Source: Mycobacterium sp.
GTDB lineage: Bacteria > Actinomycetota > Actinomycetes > Mycobacteriales > Mycobacteriaceae
Assembly: GCF_008709575.1 (NCBI RefSeq)
Contig: NZ_VYIK01000024.1
Span: forward strand, 1 to 48,389
Length of the DNA stretch: 48,389 nucleotides
Reading direction: 5' to 3'
Made by a program: the position numbers and the translations under genes. Shown one piece after another: positions 19,125 through 27,876 of this stretch (the stretch's first letter is position 1; every line of letters begins with the position of its first letter). The notes below the pieces were generated by a model. That model worked only from the letters and a program-made list of their open reading frames with translations, made no database searches and was not told the DNA's origin.

Positions 19125-19919
19125 TCACACGCCGTAGCGGCGGTGACGCGCGCTGTAGTCGCGCAGCGCGCGCAAGAAGTCGACCCGGCGGAACGCCGGC
19201 CAGTGCGCTTCGGTGAACCACATCTCCGAGTAGGCGCTCTGCCACAGCAAAAACCCCGACAGCCGCTGCTCACCCGAGGTGCGAATGACCAAATCGGGGT
19301 CGGGCTGCCCGGAGGTGTAGAGGTTCTCCGAGATCCCCTCCACGGTGACCGCCTCGATCAGTTCCTCGGCGGTGGCGCCGTTGGCCAGCTGCTTGCTCAA
19401 CAGTGCACGCACCGCATCGACGATCTCGCGGCGGCCGCCGTAGCCGACCGCGACGTTGACGTGGAAGCCACCGTTGGCGGTAGAGGAGGTGCCTTCCACC
19501 GCGTCACGCAGTCGCCGCGCGGGTTCCTCCCCGATCAGCCCGAGGTCGCCGACCGTGCGCACACTCCACCGGTTGGCCGGTGCGCAGATTTCCTCGACGA
19601 CATCGGTGATGATTTCGATCAGCGCTGCCAACTCGTCGGGGTCGCGTTGCAGGTTTTCGGTGGACAGCAGATACACGGTGGCCAGTTCGATGCCGGCTTC
19701 GGCGCACCAGCGCAGCATCTCGGCGATCTTGGCCGCGCCTACCCGGTAGCCGTAGCTGACGTCGTCATAGCCGGCGCTGCGCGCCCAGCGCCGGTTGCCG
19801 TCGCACAGCACGGCGATATGCCGGGGCAGCGCCGATCTGGAAGCCGCCAAACCCTGCCGCAATCGCATTTCGTAGATGCGATACAGCGGCTCTTTGAGGC
19901 GCGGCGGAATGATCTCCAC
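19125..19919 (-). CDS. (2Z,6E)-farnesyl diphosphate synthase-type Z-isoprenyl diphosphate synthase
   Basis: Cis-prenyltransferase of the UppS family; the M. tuberculosis homologue Rv1086 condenses GPP with IPP to Z,E-farnesyl diphosphate, a precursor of decaprenyl phosphate. It is 264 residues from GTG 19919 (VEIIPPRLKEPLYR). The catalytic Asp40 is in HIAVLCDGNRRWA, with YLLSTENLQRDPDEL, VGYGGRREIVDA, and the C-terminal DLVIRTSGEQRLSGFLLWQ and EMWFTEAHWPAF. A TTG at 19928 would add three residues. Product chain length is inferred from similarity to Rv1086. Confidence 0.93.
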   Translation of the reverse strand: MEIIPPRLKEPLYRIYEMRLRQGLAASRSALPRHIAVLCDGNRRWARSAGYDDVSYGYRVGAAKIAEMLRWCAEAGIELATVYLLSTENLQRDPDELAALIEIITDVVEEICAPANRWSVRTVGDLGLIGEEPARRLRDAVEGTSSTANGGFHVNVAVGYGGRREIVDAVRALLSKQLANGATAEELIEAVTVEGISENLYTSGQPDPDLVIRTSGEQRLSGFLLWQSAYSEMWFTEAHWPAFRRVDFLRALRDYSARHRRYGV

Positions 19920-19984
19920 GACGGTCAAGACTACTGTGAGGGATACCCGCTAATGGTGATCCCGACGCAAGTCAGGCAGGGAAA

Positions 19985-20719
19985 TTGAGCCAGCACACCG
20001 ATGACCCTCCGCGTTGTGACCAGTACGGGCCGGTCGCCGTCGCGCAGGCCGGCCACCACATCGCCACCAAACCGAGGATGCGCGGGTGGATTCACTTCTA
20101 CGCCGCGTGGCTGGCAGCCATCTGCGGCACGACCCTGGTGTCGGTGTCGTGGGCGGCGAAATCACCCCGCGCCGGCCATGCCACGCTGATCTACGCGGCG
20201 TCGACCGTGGCGATGTTCGCCGTCAGCGCCACCTATCACCGGGTGCAGTGGAAATCGGCGCACGCCCGGTTGCGGATGAAGCGGCTCGACCATTCGATGA
20301 TCTTCGTCTTCATCGCGGGCAGCTACACGCCGTTCGCGCAGCTGGCCATGCCCCACCACACCGGGCGAGTGGTGCTGTGGATCGTGTGGGGCGGGGCGCT
20401 GGCCGGGATCCTCCTGAAAATGTGCTGGCCGACGGCGCCGCGCTGGGTGGGCGTGCCGCTGTATCTGCTGCTGGGCTGGGTGGCGGTGTGGTATGCGCCC
20501 ACGATCATCCACATCGCCGGGGTGGCCGCCATGGTGTTGCTGGCCGTCGGTGGCGCGCTATACAGCATTGGCGGCATTTTCTACGGGTTGCGCTGGCCCG
20601 ACCCGTGGCCGCAGACCTTCGGCTACCACGAGGTCTTCCACGCGTTGACCGGGTTGGCCGCCATCTGCCACTACATCGCGATGTGGCTGGCCGTCTTCTA
20701 CGTCGGCCAACCGGCCTGA
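19985..20719 (+). CDS. Hemolysin III (HlyIII/PAQR-like) membrane protein
   Basis: A 244-residue protein with seven predicted membrane helices. It carries the family's metal-site residues: SATYHRVQW in the second helix region, [18 protein letters not shown], and [20 protein letters not shown] in the last helix (HxxxH). PAQR/HlyIII proteins are zinc-dependent membrane hydrolase-like proteins; bacterial roles are unclear. The start is a TTG at 19985 behind AGGCAGGGAAA. No in-frame ATG lies nearby before the conserved region. It corresponds in position to Rv1085c. Confidence 0.85.
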   Translation: MSQHTDDPPRCDQYGPVAVAQAGHHIATKPRMRGWIHFYAAWLAAICGTTLVSVSWAAKSPRAGHATLIYAASTVAMFAVSATYHRVQWKSAHARLRMKRLDHSMIFVFIAGSYTPFAQLAMPHHTGRVVLWIVWGGALAGILLKMCWPTAPRWVGVPLYLLLGWVAVWYAPTIIHIAGVAAMVLLAVGGALYSIGGIFYGLRWPDPWPQTFGYHEVFHALTGLAAICHYIAMWLAVFYVGQPA

Positions 20720-20749
20720 TCAGCGGCTGCCACGACGACATCCGGGTGA

Positions 20750-21124
20750 CTACGTCTGGGTAACGTTGTCCGCCGACCAGTAAGCCTTCATGGCGGTGAT
20801 CTTGCCCTCCTCGTCGAAGACCATCACCTCGATGGGCTCGATCACCATCCGGTGCTCGCCGACCTTGACCGTCAGCCGGAACTGGAAGGCCGCCTCCTGG
20901 CCGGCGACCCGCAGCGACACCAGCTCGCATTCTCGCTCGGCGTTTTCGACCGCGGTGTAGAAACGGCGGATCGCCTGCCGACCGATGTGCACCTCGTCAC
21001 CACCTACCGGATCCTCGACCGTCGCGTCGGGCGCATATAGCCCGGCGATCTCGTCGGCACTGCCCCCGGCGACCAGGCTCAGGTAGCGGTGCACGGCGTC
21101 GGTGATTTCTTGAGCACTCGGCAT
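20750..21124 (-). CDS. NTF2-like/ketosteroid isomerase-type protein
   Basis: A 124-residue single-domain protein with the SnoaL/ketosteroid-isomerase pattern: YLSLVAGGSADEIAGLYAPDATVEDPVGG, GRQAIRRFYTA, then VIEPIEVMVFDEEGKITAMKAYW. The Asp in ATVEDPVG occupies the place of the catalytic acid of steroid delta-isomerases. The true substrate is unknown. ATG 21124 lies 11 bases after the DUF255 stop, so it is the last gene of the mca operon. I know of no counterpart at this place in M. tuberculosis. Confidence 0.82.
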   Translation of the reverse strand: MPSAQEITDAVHRYLSLVAGGSADEIAGLYAPDATVEDPVGGDEVHIGRQAIRRFYTAVENAERECELVSLRVAGQEAAFQFRLTVKVGEHRMVIEPIEVMVFDEEGKITAMKAYWSADNVTQT

Positions 21125-21135
21125 GAGACGTCAGG

Positions 21136-23130
21136 CTACCGCGACAGCGCGGCAACCAGCCCCTCGACGCTGGTAACCGGAAGGTCGCAGACCGGACCAC
21201 GACACACGTAGGCGGTGTCGGCGCCACCAACCCGGTCGCGGCCGGCCAACAGCTCCGCGGAATCCACCGCTCCCCCGACAACGATCGCGCCGCCCGGCGC
21301 GAGCCGGCGCGCCTCCGCCAGCAGCGACGATCCCGGGGCGTCGCACGCCACCGCGATCTGCAGCGGACCCCGAACGGCCGACTCGGCGACGGCCAGCCAG
21401 TGCCCGGCCGCACGCGATGCTCGCGCCAACAACACCGAATGCGCCCCCAGCGTGTCGGCAGCCGCCTGCCGATACACCCCGGCGCGCTTCCCCTCGGCCA
21501 GATAGCCGGCGATGAGCAGCGCCTCGGCGATCGCGGATGCGCCCGACGGGGTAGCTCCGTCGGCCGGATCGGCGGGCCGGTGAATCAGCTGCTCGGCGTC
21601 GTCGGCGCTGTCGAACCAGCGGCCCGGTCGCCGAGGATCGGCGTAGTGCGCCAGCGCCAGATCGATGAGCTCACCGGCCTTCCCCAGCCAGCCTGCGTCG
21701 CCGGTCAGCTGATACAGCGTCAGCAGGCCGGTGGCCAGCATGGCGTGGTCTTCCAGCATCGCCGAACTCTCCCCGACCCGGCCGCCCAGGCTGGCGCGCC
21801 GTAGCCGGCCGTCCACCAGGTGCAGCTCCACCACCGCCGCTGCACAGCGCTGCGCAGCGGCCAGCAACTCCGGATCATCAAGGACCACACTGGCTTCCGC
21901 CAACGCGGTGATGGCCAGGCCATTCCACGATGTGACGATCTTGTCGTCGCGGTCCGGCTGCGGCCGGGTCAGGCGGGCGGTCAACAGCGCGGCGCGGACC
22001 CGGTCGAAGCGATCGGGATCGTCCGGATCGGCGGGCAGCGCAAGCACCGATGCGCCACGCTCGAACGTTCCGGCCTCGGTGACACCGAAAACGGAAGCTG
22101 CCCACGCTCCGTCGCTTTCGCCCAGAGCTTCGCGCAGCTCGGCGGGCGTCCACACGTACGTCGAGCCTTCCGCACCGGCGGCGTCGGCATCCAGCGACGA
22201 GGCGAACATGCCGGCCTCGGCCAGATCGCGCATCAGGAACCGGGCGGTTTCGTGGGCAACCCGGCGGGCCAGCGGATTTCCCGTCCGGCGGCACAGGTGG
22301 GCATAGGCGCGCAACAGCAACGCGTTGTCGTAGAGCATTTTCTCGAAATGCGGAACTATCCAGGCGTTGTCGACGCTGTAGCGAGCGAAGCCGCCCGCCA
22401 GCTGGTCGTAGATCCCGCCGCGGGCCATCGCCGCGCAACAGCGTTCGACCGCTGCCAGCGCAGCCGTTGACCCGGTGCGCTCATGGTGCCGCAGCAGTGC
22501 CTCCAGCAGCGCCGACGGCGGGAACTTCGGCGCTCCGCCGAATCCGCCGTGCACGCTGTCCTCGTCGGCGAGCACGGCGGCGACTGCCCGGTCGCACAAC
22601 CCGGGATCCAGCTCCGCTCCGCCGCCGGGCAGCCCCGCGGCCATCGACCGCAGCTCGCCGGCGATGCGGTCGGAAACCGTCTCCACCTCGCTGCGACGCT
22701 GCCGCCAGGCACTGGCCACGGCCGCGAGCAGTTCCAGGAACGCCGCTTTCGGATAGTAGGTGCCGCAGAAGAACGGTCGCCCGTCGGGAGTGAGAAAGCA
22801 CGTCATCGGCCAGCCGCCCTGTCCGGTGAGTGCGACAGTGGCGTTCATGTACACCGCGTCGACGTCGGGACGCTCCTCGCGGTCGACTTTGACGCAGACG
22901 AATCCGGCGTTCATCGCCGCGGCGACCTCGTCGTCCTCGAACGACTCGTGCGCCATCACATGACACCAATGACAGGCCGCGTAGCCGACCGACAGCAGGA
23001 TCGGGACGTCGCGTTCGGCCGCCTCGGCAAACGCCTGCGGTGTCCACTGCTGCCAGTGCACCGGGTTGTCGGCGTGCTGTCGCAGATAGGGGCTGGCCGC
23101 ACCGGCCAGTGTGTTAGCCGCCGGGTTCAT
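21136..23130 (-). CDS. Thioredoxin-domain DUF255 protein (YyaL/spermatogenesis-associated-20 family)
   Basis: A 664-residue protein. The N-terminal thioredoxin-like DUF255 domain (1-165) has NPVHWQQW, the CHWCH motif (Cys53 and Cys56), VCVKVDREERPD, and GGWPMTCFLTPDGRPFFCGTYYP. An alpha/alpha-barrel of the six-hairpin glycosidase type follows (to about 520, with GGIYDQLAGGFARYSVD and HFEKMLYDNALLL). The function is not established. ATG 23130 overlaps the small membrane protein gene by 17 bases. It corresponds to Rv1084. Confidence 0.9.
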   Translation of the reverse strand: MNPAANTLAGAASPYLRQHADNPVHWQQWTPQAFAEAAERDVPILLSVGYAACHWCHVMAHESFEDDEVAAAMNAGFVCVKVDREERPDVDAVYMNATVALTGQGGWPMTCFLTPDGRPFFCGTYYPKAAFLELLAAVASAWRQRRSEVETVSDRIAGELRSMAAGLPGGGAELDPGLCDRAVAAVLADEDSVHGGFGGAPKFPPSALLEALLRHHERTGSTAALAAVERCCAAMARGGIYDQLAGGFARYSVDNAWIVPHFEKMLYDNALLLRAYAHLCRRTGNPLARRVAHETARFLMRDLAEAGMFASSLDADAAGAEGSTYVWTPAELREALGESDGAWAASVFGVTEAGTFERGASVLALPADPDDPDRFDRVRAALLTARLTRPQPDRDDKIVTSWNGLAITALAEASVVLDDPELLAAAQRCAAAVVELHLVDGRLRRASLGGRVGESSAMLEDHAMLATGLLTLYQLTGDAGWLGKAGELIDLALAHYADPRRPGRWFDSADDAEQLIHRPADPADGATPSGASAIAEALLIAGYLAEGKRAGVYRQAAADTLGAHSVLLARASRAAGHWLAVAESAVRGPLQIAVACDAPGSSLLAEARRLAPGGAIVVGGAVDSAELLAGRDRVGGADTAYVCRGPVCDLPVTSVEGLVAALSR

Positions 23131-23374
23131 CGGCTGATCCGTTGCTCGCGGCCGAAGGACCGGCACCGCTCTCGTCGGCGGCCTGCTGCGACCCCGGGTC
23201 GAAAGACTCGGGCAGCTTGCCCAGATGCCGGTTCATCGACCGCACCAACAGGAATGTGCCGATCAGCAACAACACGATCACCAGCAGCCCGAAAGGGCTG
23301 GCCTTGCCGAAGTCGGGCCCGGTGTTGCGCGGCGTATCGCCGGCCAGCAAAACCGCCACCAGTATGGAATGCAT
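23114..23374 (-). CDS. Small single-pass membrane protein (Rv1083-like)
   Basis: An 86-residue protein with one strong membrane helix (about 28-46, PFGLLVIVLLLIGTFLLV) and the short motif SMNRHLGKLPESF after it. An acidic, Ser/Gly-rich tail follows. The first residues [11 protein letters not shown] could be a second helix or a signal. ATG 23374 shares its first base with the last base of the mca stop (TGATG). The gene overlaps the DUF255 gene at its end, so mca, this gene and DUF255 are translationally linked. Confidence 0.82.
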   Translation of the reverse strand: MHSILVAVLLAGDTPRNTGPDFGKASPFGLLVIVLLLIGTFLLVRSMNRHLGKLPESFDPGSQQAADESGAGPSAASNGSADEPGG

Positions 23375-24243
23375 CAGTCGGCCTCGATTCCGGCGAACAG
23401 ATCGGTTTCAGGCAATCGGACGGGCACCCGGGAGCGGGCCAACTCGAACTCCTCGGTCGGCCACAACCGCTGCTGCCACTCGATCGGCACAGCGAGGAAC
23501 GCGCTGTTGGGGTCGATCTGGGTGGCGTGCGCGCGCAACGCGTCCGCGCGCCGACTGAAATATGCCGAGCACTCCACCCTGGTCGTCACCCGGCCGGCGA
23601 ACACGTCCTGCTCGGGTTTCCACTGCGCCAGCCATTCCCCGAACGGGCCCGTTTGACCGTGCTTGGCGAACTCGTCCTGGAGCAACTGCATCCGCTGTCG
23701 CAGGAAGCCATGGTTGTAGTACAGCTTATGCACCGTCCAGGGCTCGCCGGCGTCCGGAAAGCGGCGGTAATCACCAGCCGCCTCGTAGGCGGCTACCGAC
23801 ACCTCATGGCAGCGGATGTGGTCGGGATGCGGATAGCCGCCGCTCTCGTCGTATGTCGTCATCACCTGCGGCCGAAAGTCTCGCACAACCCGCACCAACG
23901 CCTCGACGCACACCTGCAGCGGTTGCCGCGCGAAGCAGTCCGCCGGCAGCGGCGGCGGCGGGTCGCCTTGGGGCAGTCCCGAGTCCACGAACCCCAGCCA
24001 GGTGTGCTCGACGCCGAGGATCTTGGCGGCCTGGGCCATCTCGTCGCGGCGGACGGCCGCGATACGTCCGCGCACGTCCGGGGTGTCCATGGCCGGGTTG
24101 AGGATGTCGCCCCGCTCGCCCCCGGTCAGCGTCACCACCAGCACGCGATGGCCCTGATCGGCGTAGCGGGCGAGGGTAGCGGCACCCTTGCTGGACTCGT
24201 CGTCCGGGTGGGCGTGTACTGCCATCAACCGCAACTCGCTCAC
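23374..24243 (-). CDS. mca: Mycothiol S-conjugate amidase
   Basis: Zinc amidase that cleaves mycothiol S-conjugates to a mercapturic acid and GlcN-Ins, a detoxification step specific to actinobacteria. The 289-residue LmbE/PIG-L family protein has the zinc motif [14 protein letters not shown] (His12 and Asp15), [24 protein letters not shown] and [11 protein letters not shown] with the third ligand His. GTG 24243 ([15 protein letters not shown]) agrees with the M. tuberculosis N-terminus I recall; the frame is open to 24330. It leads a four-gene minus-strand operon and is divergent from the DUF4307 gene. Confidence 0.95.
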   Translation of the reverse strand: MSELRLMAVHAHPDDESSKGAATLARYADQGHRVLVVTLTGGERGDILNPAMDTPDVRGRIAAVRRDEMAQAAKILGVEHTWLGFVDSGLPQGDPPPPLPADCFARQPLQVCVEALVRVVRDFRPQVMTTYDESGGYPHPDHIRCHEVSVAAYEAAGDYRRFPDAGEPWTVHKLYYNHGFLRQRMQLLQDEFAKHGQTGPFGEWLAQWKPEQDVFAGRVTTRVECSAYFSRRADALRAHATQIDPNSAFLAVPIEWQQRLWPTEEFELARSRVPVRLPETDLFAGIEAD

Positions 24244-24339
24244 CTGCTCTCTACCCGGTGTGTTCGTCGACCGTGCCGTGGCCCTATAACCTAATAGTTC
24301 CATCCGGGCACTCGGGTTTTCGAACCCCACAAGAACGGC

Positions 24340-24780
24340 ATGACACGCGCACCGATGAGCCGAACTTCCGTCCCTCCCCGCTACGGGCGTCGGCGGATGT
24401 CCGCGGCCGCCCGGCGCCGGATCGCCGTGGCGCTGGGCGGGATGGTGCTCGCCGTCGGCGTCCTGCTCGCGGTTGTCGCTCAGCAGCGGCTGGGCACCGC
24501 CGAGGTGACGGGCACCCTGGCCGGTTACCGCCTGGTCGACGACGAAACGGTCTCGGTGACGATCAACGTCACTCGCGCGGACCCGTCACGCCCGGTGGCC
24601 TGCATCGTGCGGGCGCGCAGCAAAGACGGCAGCGAGACCGGCCGGCGCGAGGTGCTGATCCCGCCGTCGCAGGCGAGGACCGTTCAGGTCACCACCGTCG
24701 TGAAATCGCGCCGCCCGCCGGTGATGGGCGACATCTACGGATGCGGCACCGACGTACCCGGCTACCTGAGGCCCTCGTGA
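24340..24780 (+). CDS. DUF4307 single-pass membrane protein (Rv1081c-like)
   Basis: A 146-residue protein with a basic N-terminus ([14 protein letters not shown]), one membrane helix (about 27-46) and an extracytoplasmic domain of about 100 residues. The domain contains [27 protein letters not shown] and ends [14 protein letters not shown]. The conserved cysteines (ACIV, YGCG) may form a disulfide. This fits DUF4307; function unknown. ATG 24340 and ATG 24355 are both possible starts. The stop codon lies in the first copy of a 12-bp repeat. Confidence 0.82.
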   Translation: MTRAPMSRTSVPPRYGRRRMSAAARRRIAVALGGMVLAVGVLLAVVAQQRLGTAEVTGTLAGYRLVDDETVSVTINVTRADPSRPVACIVRARSKDGSETGRREVLIPPSQARTVQVTTVVKSRRPPVMGDIYGCGTDVPGYLRPS

Positions 24781-24807
24781 GGGCCCTCGTGGGGGGCCTC
24801 GTGACAG
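24771..24807. repeat. 12-bp tandem repeat around CCTCGTG, about three copies
   Basis: CCTCGTG recurs at 24773, 24785 and 24797, exactly 12 bases apart. The units read GCCCTCGTGAGG, GCCCTCGTGGGG and GGCCTCGTGACA. The first unit contains the DUF4307 stop codon. The arms GCCCTC (24771-24776) and GAGGGC (24779-24784) form a hairpin without a T tract. Copy-number change would alter the space before the greA promoter, not the protein. Confidence 0.7.
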
Positions 24808-24845
24808 CGTCGGCGTTTAGCGCAACCGCCAGCAGGGAAAATGTC

Positions 24846-24874
24846 TTCGACGGCTGCTCGGGCGGTGCTAAAAT
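24846..24874 (+). promoter_or_regulatory. Promoter of greA
   Basis: TTCGAC (24846-24851) and TAAAAT (24869-24874) are separated by exactly 17 bases, a good SigA-type arrangement. Transcription would begin near 24881. An ATG occupies 24881-24883, so the transcript could begin with a start codon (leaderless short ORF). The greA ATG is 129 bases downstream. Confidence 0.65.
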
Positions 24875-25013
24875 GCACGAATGCACGGTTCCTGCTGGGG
24901 CCGTGTATTGCTGCTTTAGCGGCAATACGCGCGGTGCACCGCCCGCCAGCACGACCGAGAACCGCCGAGGACACGATGCGGACCCGTCCAACATGAGGAG
25001 CGCGACGAGATGA
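24873..25013 (+). CDS. Candidate upstream ORF overlapping greA by ATGA, 46 aa
   Basis: A second leader frame begins [18 protein letters not shown] and ends in TGA at 25011-25013, overlapping the greA ATG by four bases (ATGA). It has three cysteines; the adjacent Cys codons (TGC TGC) fall in the left arm of the hairpin, just before its loop. Its ATG 24873 lies inside the TAAAAT -10 box, so it needs another promoter or a later start (ATG 24993 is in frame). It competes with the 12-codon frame. Confidence 0.3.
   Translation: MHECTVPAGAVYCCFSGNTRGAPPASTTENRRGHDADPSNMRSATR
24881..24919 (+). CDS. Candidate leaderless leader peptide of greA, 12 aa
   Basis: ATG 24881 is at the predicted transcription start and opens a 12-codon frame reading [12 protein letters not shown], then TAG at 24917-24919. 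The stop codon falls in the loop of the 13-bp hairpin at 24902-24931. A ribosome on this peptide would cover the left arm of the hairpin. This position is typical of attenuation leaders. Whether it is translated is not known. Confidence 0.35.
   Translation: MHGSCWGRVLLL
24902..24931 (+). promoter_or_regulatory. 13-bp RNA hairpin in greA 5' leader
   Basis: CGTGTATTGCTGC (24902-24914) pairs with GCGGCAATACGCG (24919-24931) around a TTTA loop, with two G-U pairs and otherwise Watson-Crick pairs. No run of T follows, so it is not an intrinsic terminator. It begins about 20 bases after the predicted transcription start and overlaps both leader frames. It could control elongation or mRNA stability. 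Confidence 0.65.
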
Positions 25014-25504
25014 CGGATACCCAGGTGACCTGGTTGACCCAGGAGTCACACGACCGGTTGAAGGCCGAGCTCGATCAGTTGATCGCCAACCGCCCGATCA
25101 TCGCCGCCGAGATCAACGACCGTCGCGAGGAGGGGGATCTGCGCGAGAACGGCGGATATCACGCTGCTCGCGAGGAGCAGGGCCAACAGGAGGCCCGGAT
25201 CCGGCAGTTGCAGGAGCTGCTCAACAACGCGAAGGTCGGCGAAGCCCCCACTCAATCCGGCGTGGCGCTGCCCGGTTCAGTGGTGAAGGTGTACTACAAC
25301 GGCGACGAATCCGATACCGAAACGTTCCTGATCGCCACCCGCCAAGAGGGCGTCAAAGACGGAAAGCTCGAGGTGTACTCGCCCAACTCCCCGCTGGGTG
25401 CGGCGTTGATCGACGCGAAGGTCGGCGAAACCCGCAGTTACCGGGTTCCCAACGGCGACACGGTCGAGGTGACGTTGGTCAGCGCAGAGCCCTACCAGCC
25501 TTAG
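25010..25504 (+). CDS. greA: Transcription elongation factor GreA
   Basis: Rescues backtracked RNA polymerase by stimulating transcript cleavage through the secondary channel. The 164-residue protein has the N-terminal coiled-coil finger (about 1-80) with the acidic tip [11 protein letters not shown] (Asp43 and Glu46), and the C-terminal FKBP-like domain with [39 protein letters not shown] and [15 protein letters not shown] 25010 has GAGGAG nine bases upstream. The leader with promoter, short ORFs and hairpin suggests regulated expression. Confidence 0.95.
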   Translation: MTDTQVTWLTQESHDRLKAELDQLIANRPIIAAEINDRREEGDLRENGGYHAAREEQGQQEARIRQLQELLNNAKVGEAPTQSGVALPGSVVKVYYNGDESDTETFLIATRQEGVKDGKLEVYSPNSPLGAALIDAKVGETRSYRVPNGDTVEVTLVSAEPYQP

Positions 25505-25546
25505 TTCCGCTGCGAGTAACGAATCCGGCCGGGGTCGCGTGCACTG

Positions 25547-26233
25547 ATGGCGCGGATCGCCGAGGATTTGCTTCTGCTGCTGCTCGACAACGCCTCGGCA
25601 CGGCCGGGGCTGGATCGCGCCCGGCGCGAACGCGTCCTGGCGGCCGCGGCGTTGCTCGATTTGGCGCATGCGTGCCGGATCCGTCCGGCGATCGACGGCG
25701 AGCCGGTGCAGGCGGGGCGGTTGATGGTGCTAAGCGGACCCCCTCCGGACGATCGGGTGCTGGCCCCCGCGCTGCAGCTGCTGCTGCGTCGTCCCATCAG
25801 CCCGGCCACGGCGATCGCCAGACTGCGCAGCGAAACCCCCGCGGCGGTGTTCGCGCAGCTCGAGCGTGACGGTCAGATTCGACGGGTTCGCCTGCAGCGC
25901 AATGGCATCCGGGGTATCAAACCAACGTACGCGTGGCCGCTGATCGACCGCGCCCGGGTGTCGCAGGCCCGTGCGGCACTCATGTCGACGTTGTTCGATG
26001 AGCAGCGACCCGCCCCGACGACGGCCGCGATCATCTCGCTGCTGTACTTGATCGACGGCCTGGGCGCTGTCTTGAGCCTGAGCGAGCGCGGCTGGGAGTG
26101 GGTAAGCAGCCGCGCCGGCGATATCGCCGGCGGCGGTTGGGTCGGTGACTGCGAACCCGGGCTCGCCGAAGTCAACCTCGCGGTGACGACCGCGGCGATC
26201 CGCCCGGTGCTGACTGACCACATCCGCCGCTAA
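25547..26233 (+). CDS. GOLPH3/VPS74 (GPP34) family protein
   Basis: A 228-residue helical protein with the GPP34 N-terminus MARIAEDLLLLLLDN, then RERVLAAAALLDLA, and a C-terminal LYLIDGLGAVLSLSERGWEW region. Eukaryotic GOLPH3 proteins bind phosphatidylinositol 4-phosphate on Golgi membranes. Actinobacteria hold many paralogues of unknown role; whether this one binds a phosphoinositide is open. It starts 42 bases after greA and overlaps the end of metB by three bases (convergent). Confidence 0.85.
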   Translation: MARIAEDLLLLLLDNASARPGLDRARRERVLAAAALLDLAHACRIRPAIDGEPVQAGRLMVLSGPPPDDRVLAPALQLLLRRPISPATAIARLRSETPAAVFAQLERDGQIRRVRLQRNGIRGIKPTYAWPLIDRARVSQARAALMSTLFDEQRPAPTTAAIISLLYLIDGLGAVLSLSERGWEWVSSRAGDIAGGGWVGDCEPGLAEVNLAVTTAAIRPVLTDHIRR

Positions 26234-27384
26234 ACGCCCAACGCCCGGTCGAGGTCGGCGATCAGGTCGTCAATGTGCTCGATTCCCACCGACAGACGCA
26301 CCAGGTCGTCGGGAACCTCCAGCCGCGAGCCGGTCGTCGACGCGTGCGTCATCGCGGCGGGATGCTCGATCAGCGACTCCACCCCACCCAGCGACTCGGC
26401 CAGGATGAACAGTTCGGTGTTGGCGCACAGGCTTTCCGCCGCGGGCCGGCCACCGCGCATCCGCACCGACACCATGCCGCCGAAGCCGTGCATCTGCCGT
26501 GCGGCCACCTCATGCCCGGGATGGCCGGGCAGACCCGGGTACAGCACCGCGCCAACCGATCGATGCCCGGCCAGGAATTCCGCGACCGCGGCGGCGTTTT
26601 CGCTGTGCCGCTGCATCCGCAGCGGCAGCGTCTTGAGCCCGCGGATGGTCAGGTAGGCGTCGAACGGCCCGGGCACCGCGCCGGCCCCGTTCTGCAGGAA
26701 ACCGAATGCTGCATCGAGCTCTTCGTCGTTGGTGAGCAGCGCTCCACCGACCACGTCGGAATGCCCGCCGATGTATTTGGTGGTCGAGTGCAGCACGATG
26801 TCGGCGCCGAGCGTCAACGGTTGTTGCAACGCAGGTGAAGCAAAAGTGTTGTCCACCAACACTTTAGCTGAACTTCCGGCCGCCAGCTCGACGATCGCGG
26901 CGATATCGGCAATCGACAGCAGCGGGTTGGTCGGGGTTTCCACCCAGACCAACCGGGTTTTCGGAGTGATCGCGGCGCGGACCGCGTCGACGTCCCCCAG
27001 TGCTACCGGCGTGTAGGCCACACCCCATCCGGTGAACACCTTGTCGATCAGCCGGAAGGTGCCGCCATAGGCGTCGTCGGGGATGACCAGATGGTCGCCG
27101 GGGCGCAGCACCGCCCGCAGGGCGCAATCCCCAGCGGCCATCCCCGAGCTGAACGCCCGGCCGAACCTGGCCTCCTCCACCGCGGCCAGCGAAGCTTCCA
27201 GCGCGGCGCGGGTCGGGTTGCCCGTGCGGGCGTATTCGAATCCGGCGCGGAGCTTGCCCACCCCGTCCTGGCCGAACGTGCTGGCGGTGTAGATCGGCGG
27301 ATTGACCGCGCCCGTCGCAGGGTCGGTGTGATAGCCGGCGTGGATGGCCTTGGTGGCAAGCCCGGTGGCGCGCTGTTCGCTCAT
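26230..27384 (-). CDS. metB: Cystathionine gamma-synthase
   Basis: PLP enzyme of the Cys/Met-metabolism family that joins cysteine and an activated homoserine into cystathionine. The 384-residue protein has the PLP lysine at 203 in HSTTKYIGGHSD, YARTGNPTR, ETPTNPLLSIADI, VDNTFASPALQQPL and ESLGGVESLIEHPA. I use ATG 27384; a TTG precedes it. Cystathionine gamma-lyase is closely related and cannot be excluded by motifs alone. The identity rests on position as well: with cbs nearby, it matches Rv1079. Confidence 0.92.
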   Translation of the reverse strand: MSEQRATGLATKAIHAGYHTDPATGAVNPPIYTASTFGQDGVGKLRAGFEYARTGNPTRAALEASLAAVEEARFGRAFSSGMAAGDCALRAVLRPGDHLVIPDDAYGGTFRLIDKVFTGWGVAYTPVALGDVDAVRAAITPKTRLVWVETPTNPLLSIADIAAIVELAAGSSAKVLVDNTFASPALQQPLTLGADIVLHSTTKYIGGHSDVVGGALLTNDEELDAAFGFLQNGAGAVPGPFDAYLTIRGLKTLPLRMQRHSENAAAVAEFLAGHRSVGAVLYPGLPGHPGHEVAARQMHGFGGMVSVRMRGGRPAAESLCANTELFILAESLGGVESLIEHPAAMTHASTTGSRLEVPDDLVRLSVGIEHIDDLIADLDRALGV

Positions 27385-27876
27385 CAACGGCCAGCCTAGC
27401 CAGGTCAGACTTGTTCTAGCTGCGGCGCCTGTCGAGTATCTGCGTCGCCGGGCTCTGCAGGCAGTGGTGGCGGCCCCGTATTCGAGCCCCGTGACGATTG
27501 GACATGCTCATCGAGAGTCTTTCCCATCCGGCCTCATCCGCCCGATGCCGTCGGCGCGGCGCGGTACCGCCCGACCACCACCGTGACCGAACACGACCAA
27601 GCCGCCCACGCCGCCGCCGACACGTCGATCCCGATGCCGGCACCCGGCCACCCGGGGCGAGCTACGCACCACGGTCACCGAGACCGGACGCCTCGGCTGG
27701 ACCGACGCCCTGCCAGGCCCGCAGCGCTCGAGCGCCTTGCAACCAATCGATAGCCATATGGAAAGCGTTTCGGTGGTCTTCTGTGGGCTCATGCGTTTTC
27801 ACCAGCTTGGCCCCGACCGTGGGGGGTTCTGGGGCTGGCCGCACAAAAGGACCCACAGACCCGCCGGCCCGAGCGG
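27385..27876. other. Intergenic stretch without recognisable gene
   Basis: About 490 bases between metB and the DUF2752 gene. All six frames have short open stretches, but none resembles a family I know, and none has a convincing ribosome-binding site. In M. tuberculosis this interval carries pra (Rv1078). No proline-rich reading frame is seen here, so pra appears absent or moved. Confidence 0.5.
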
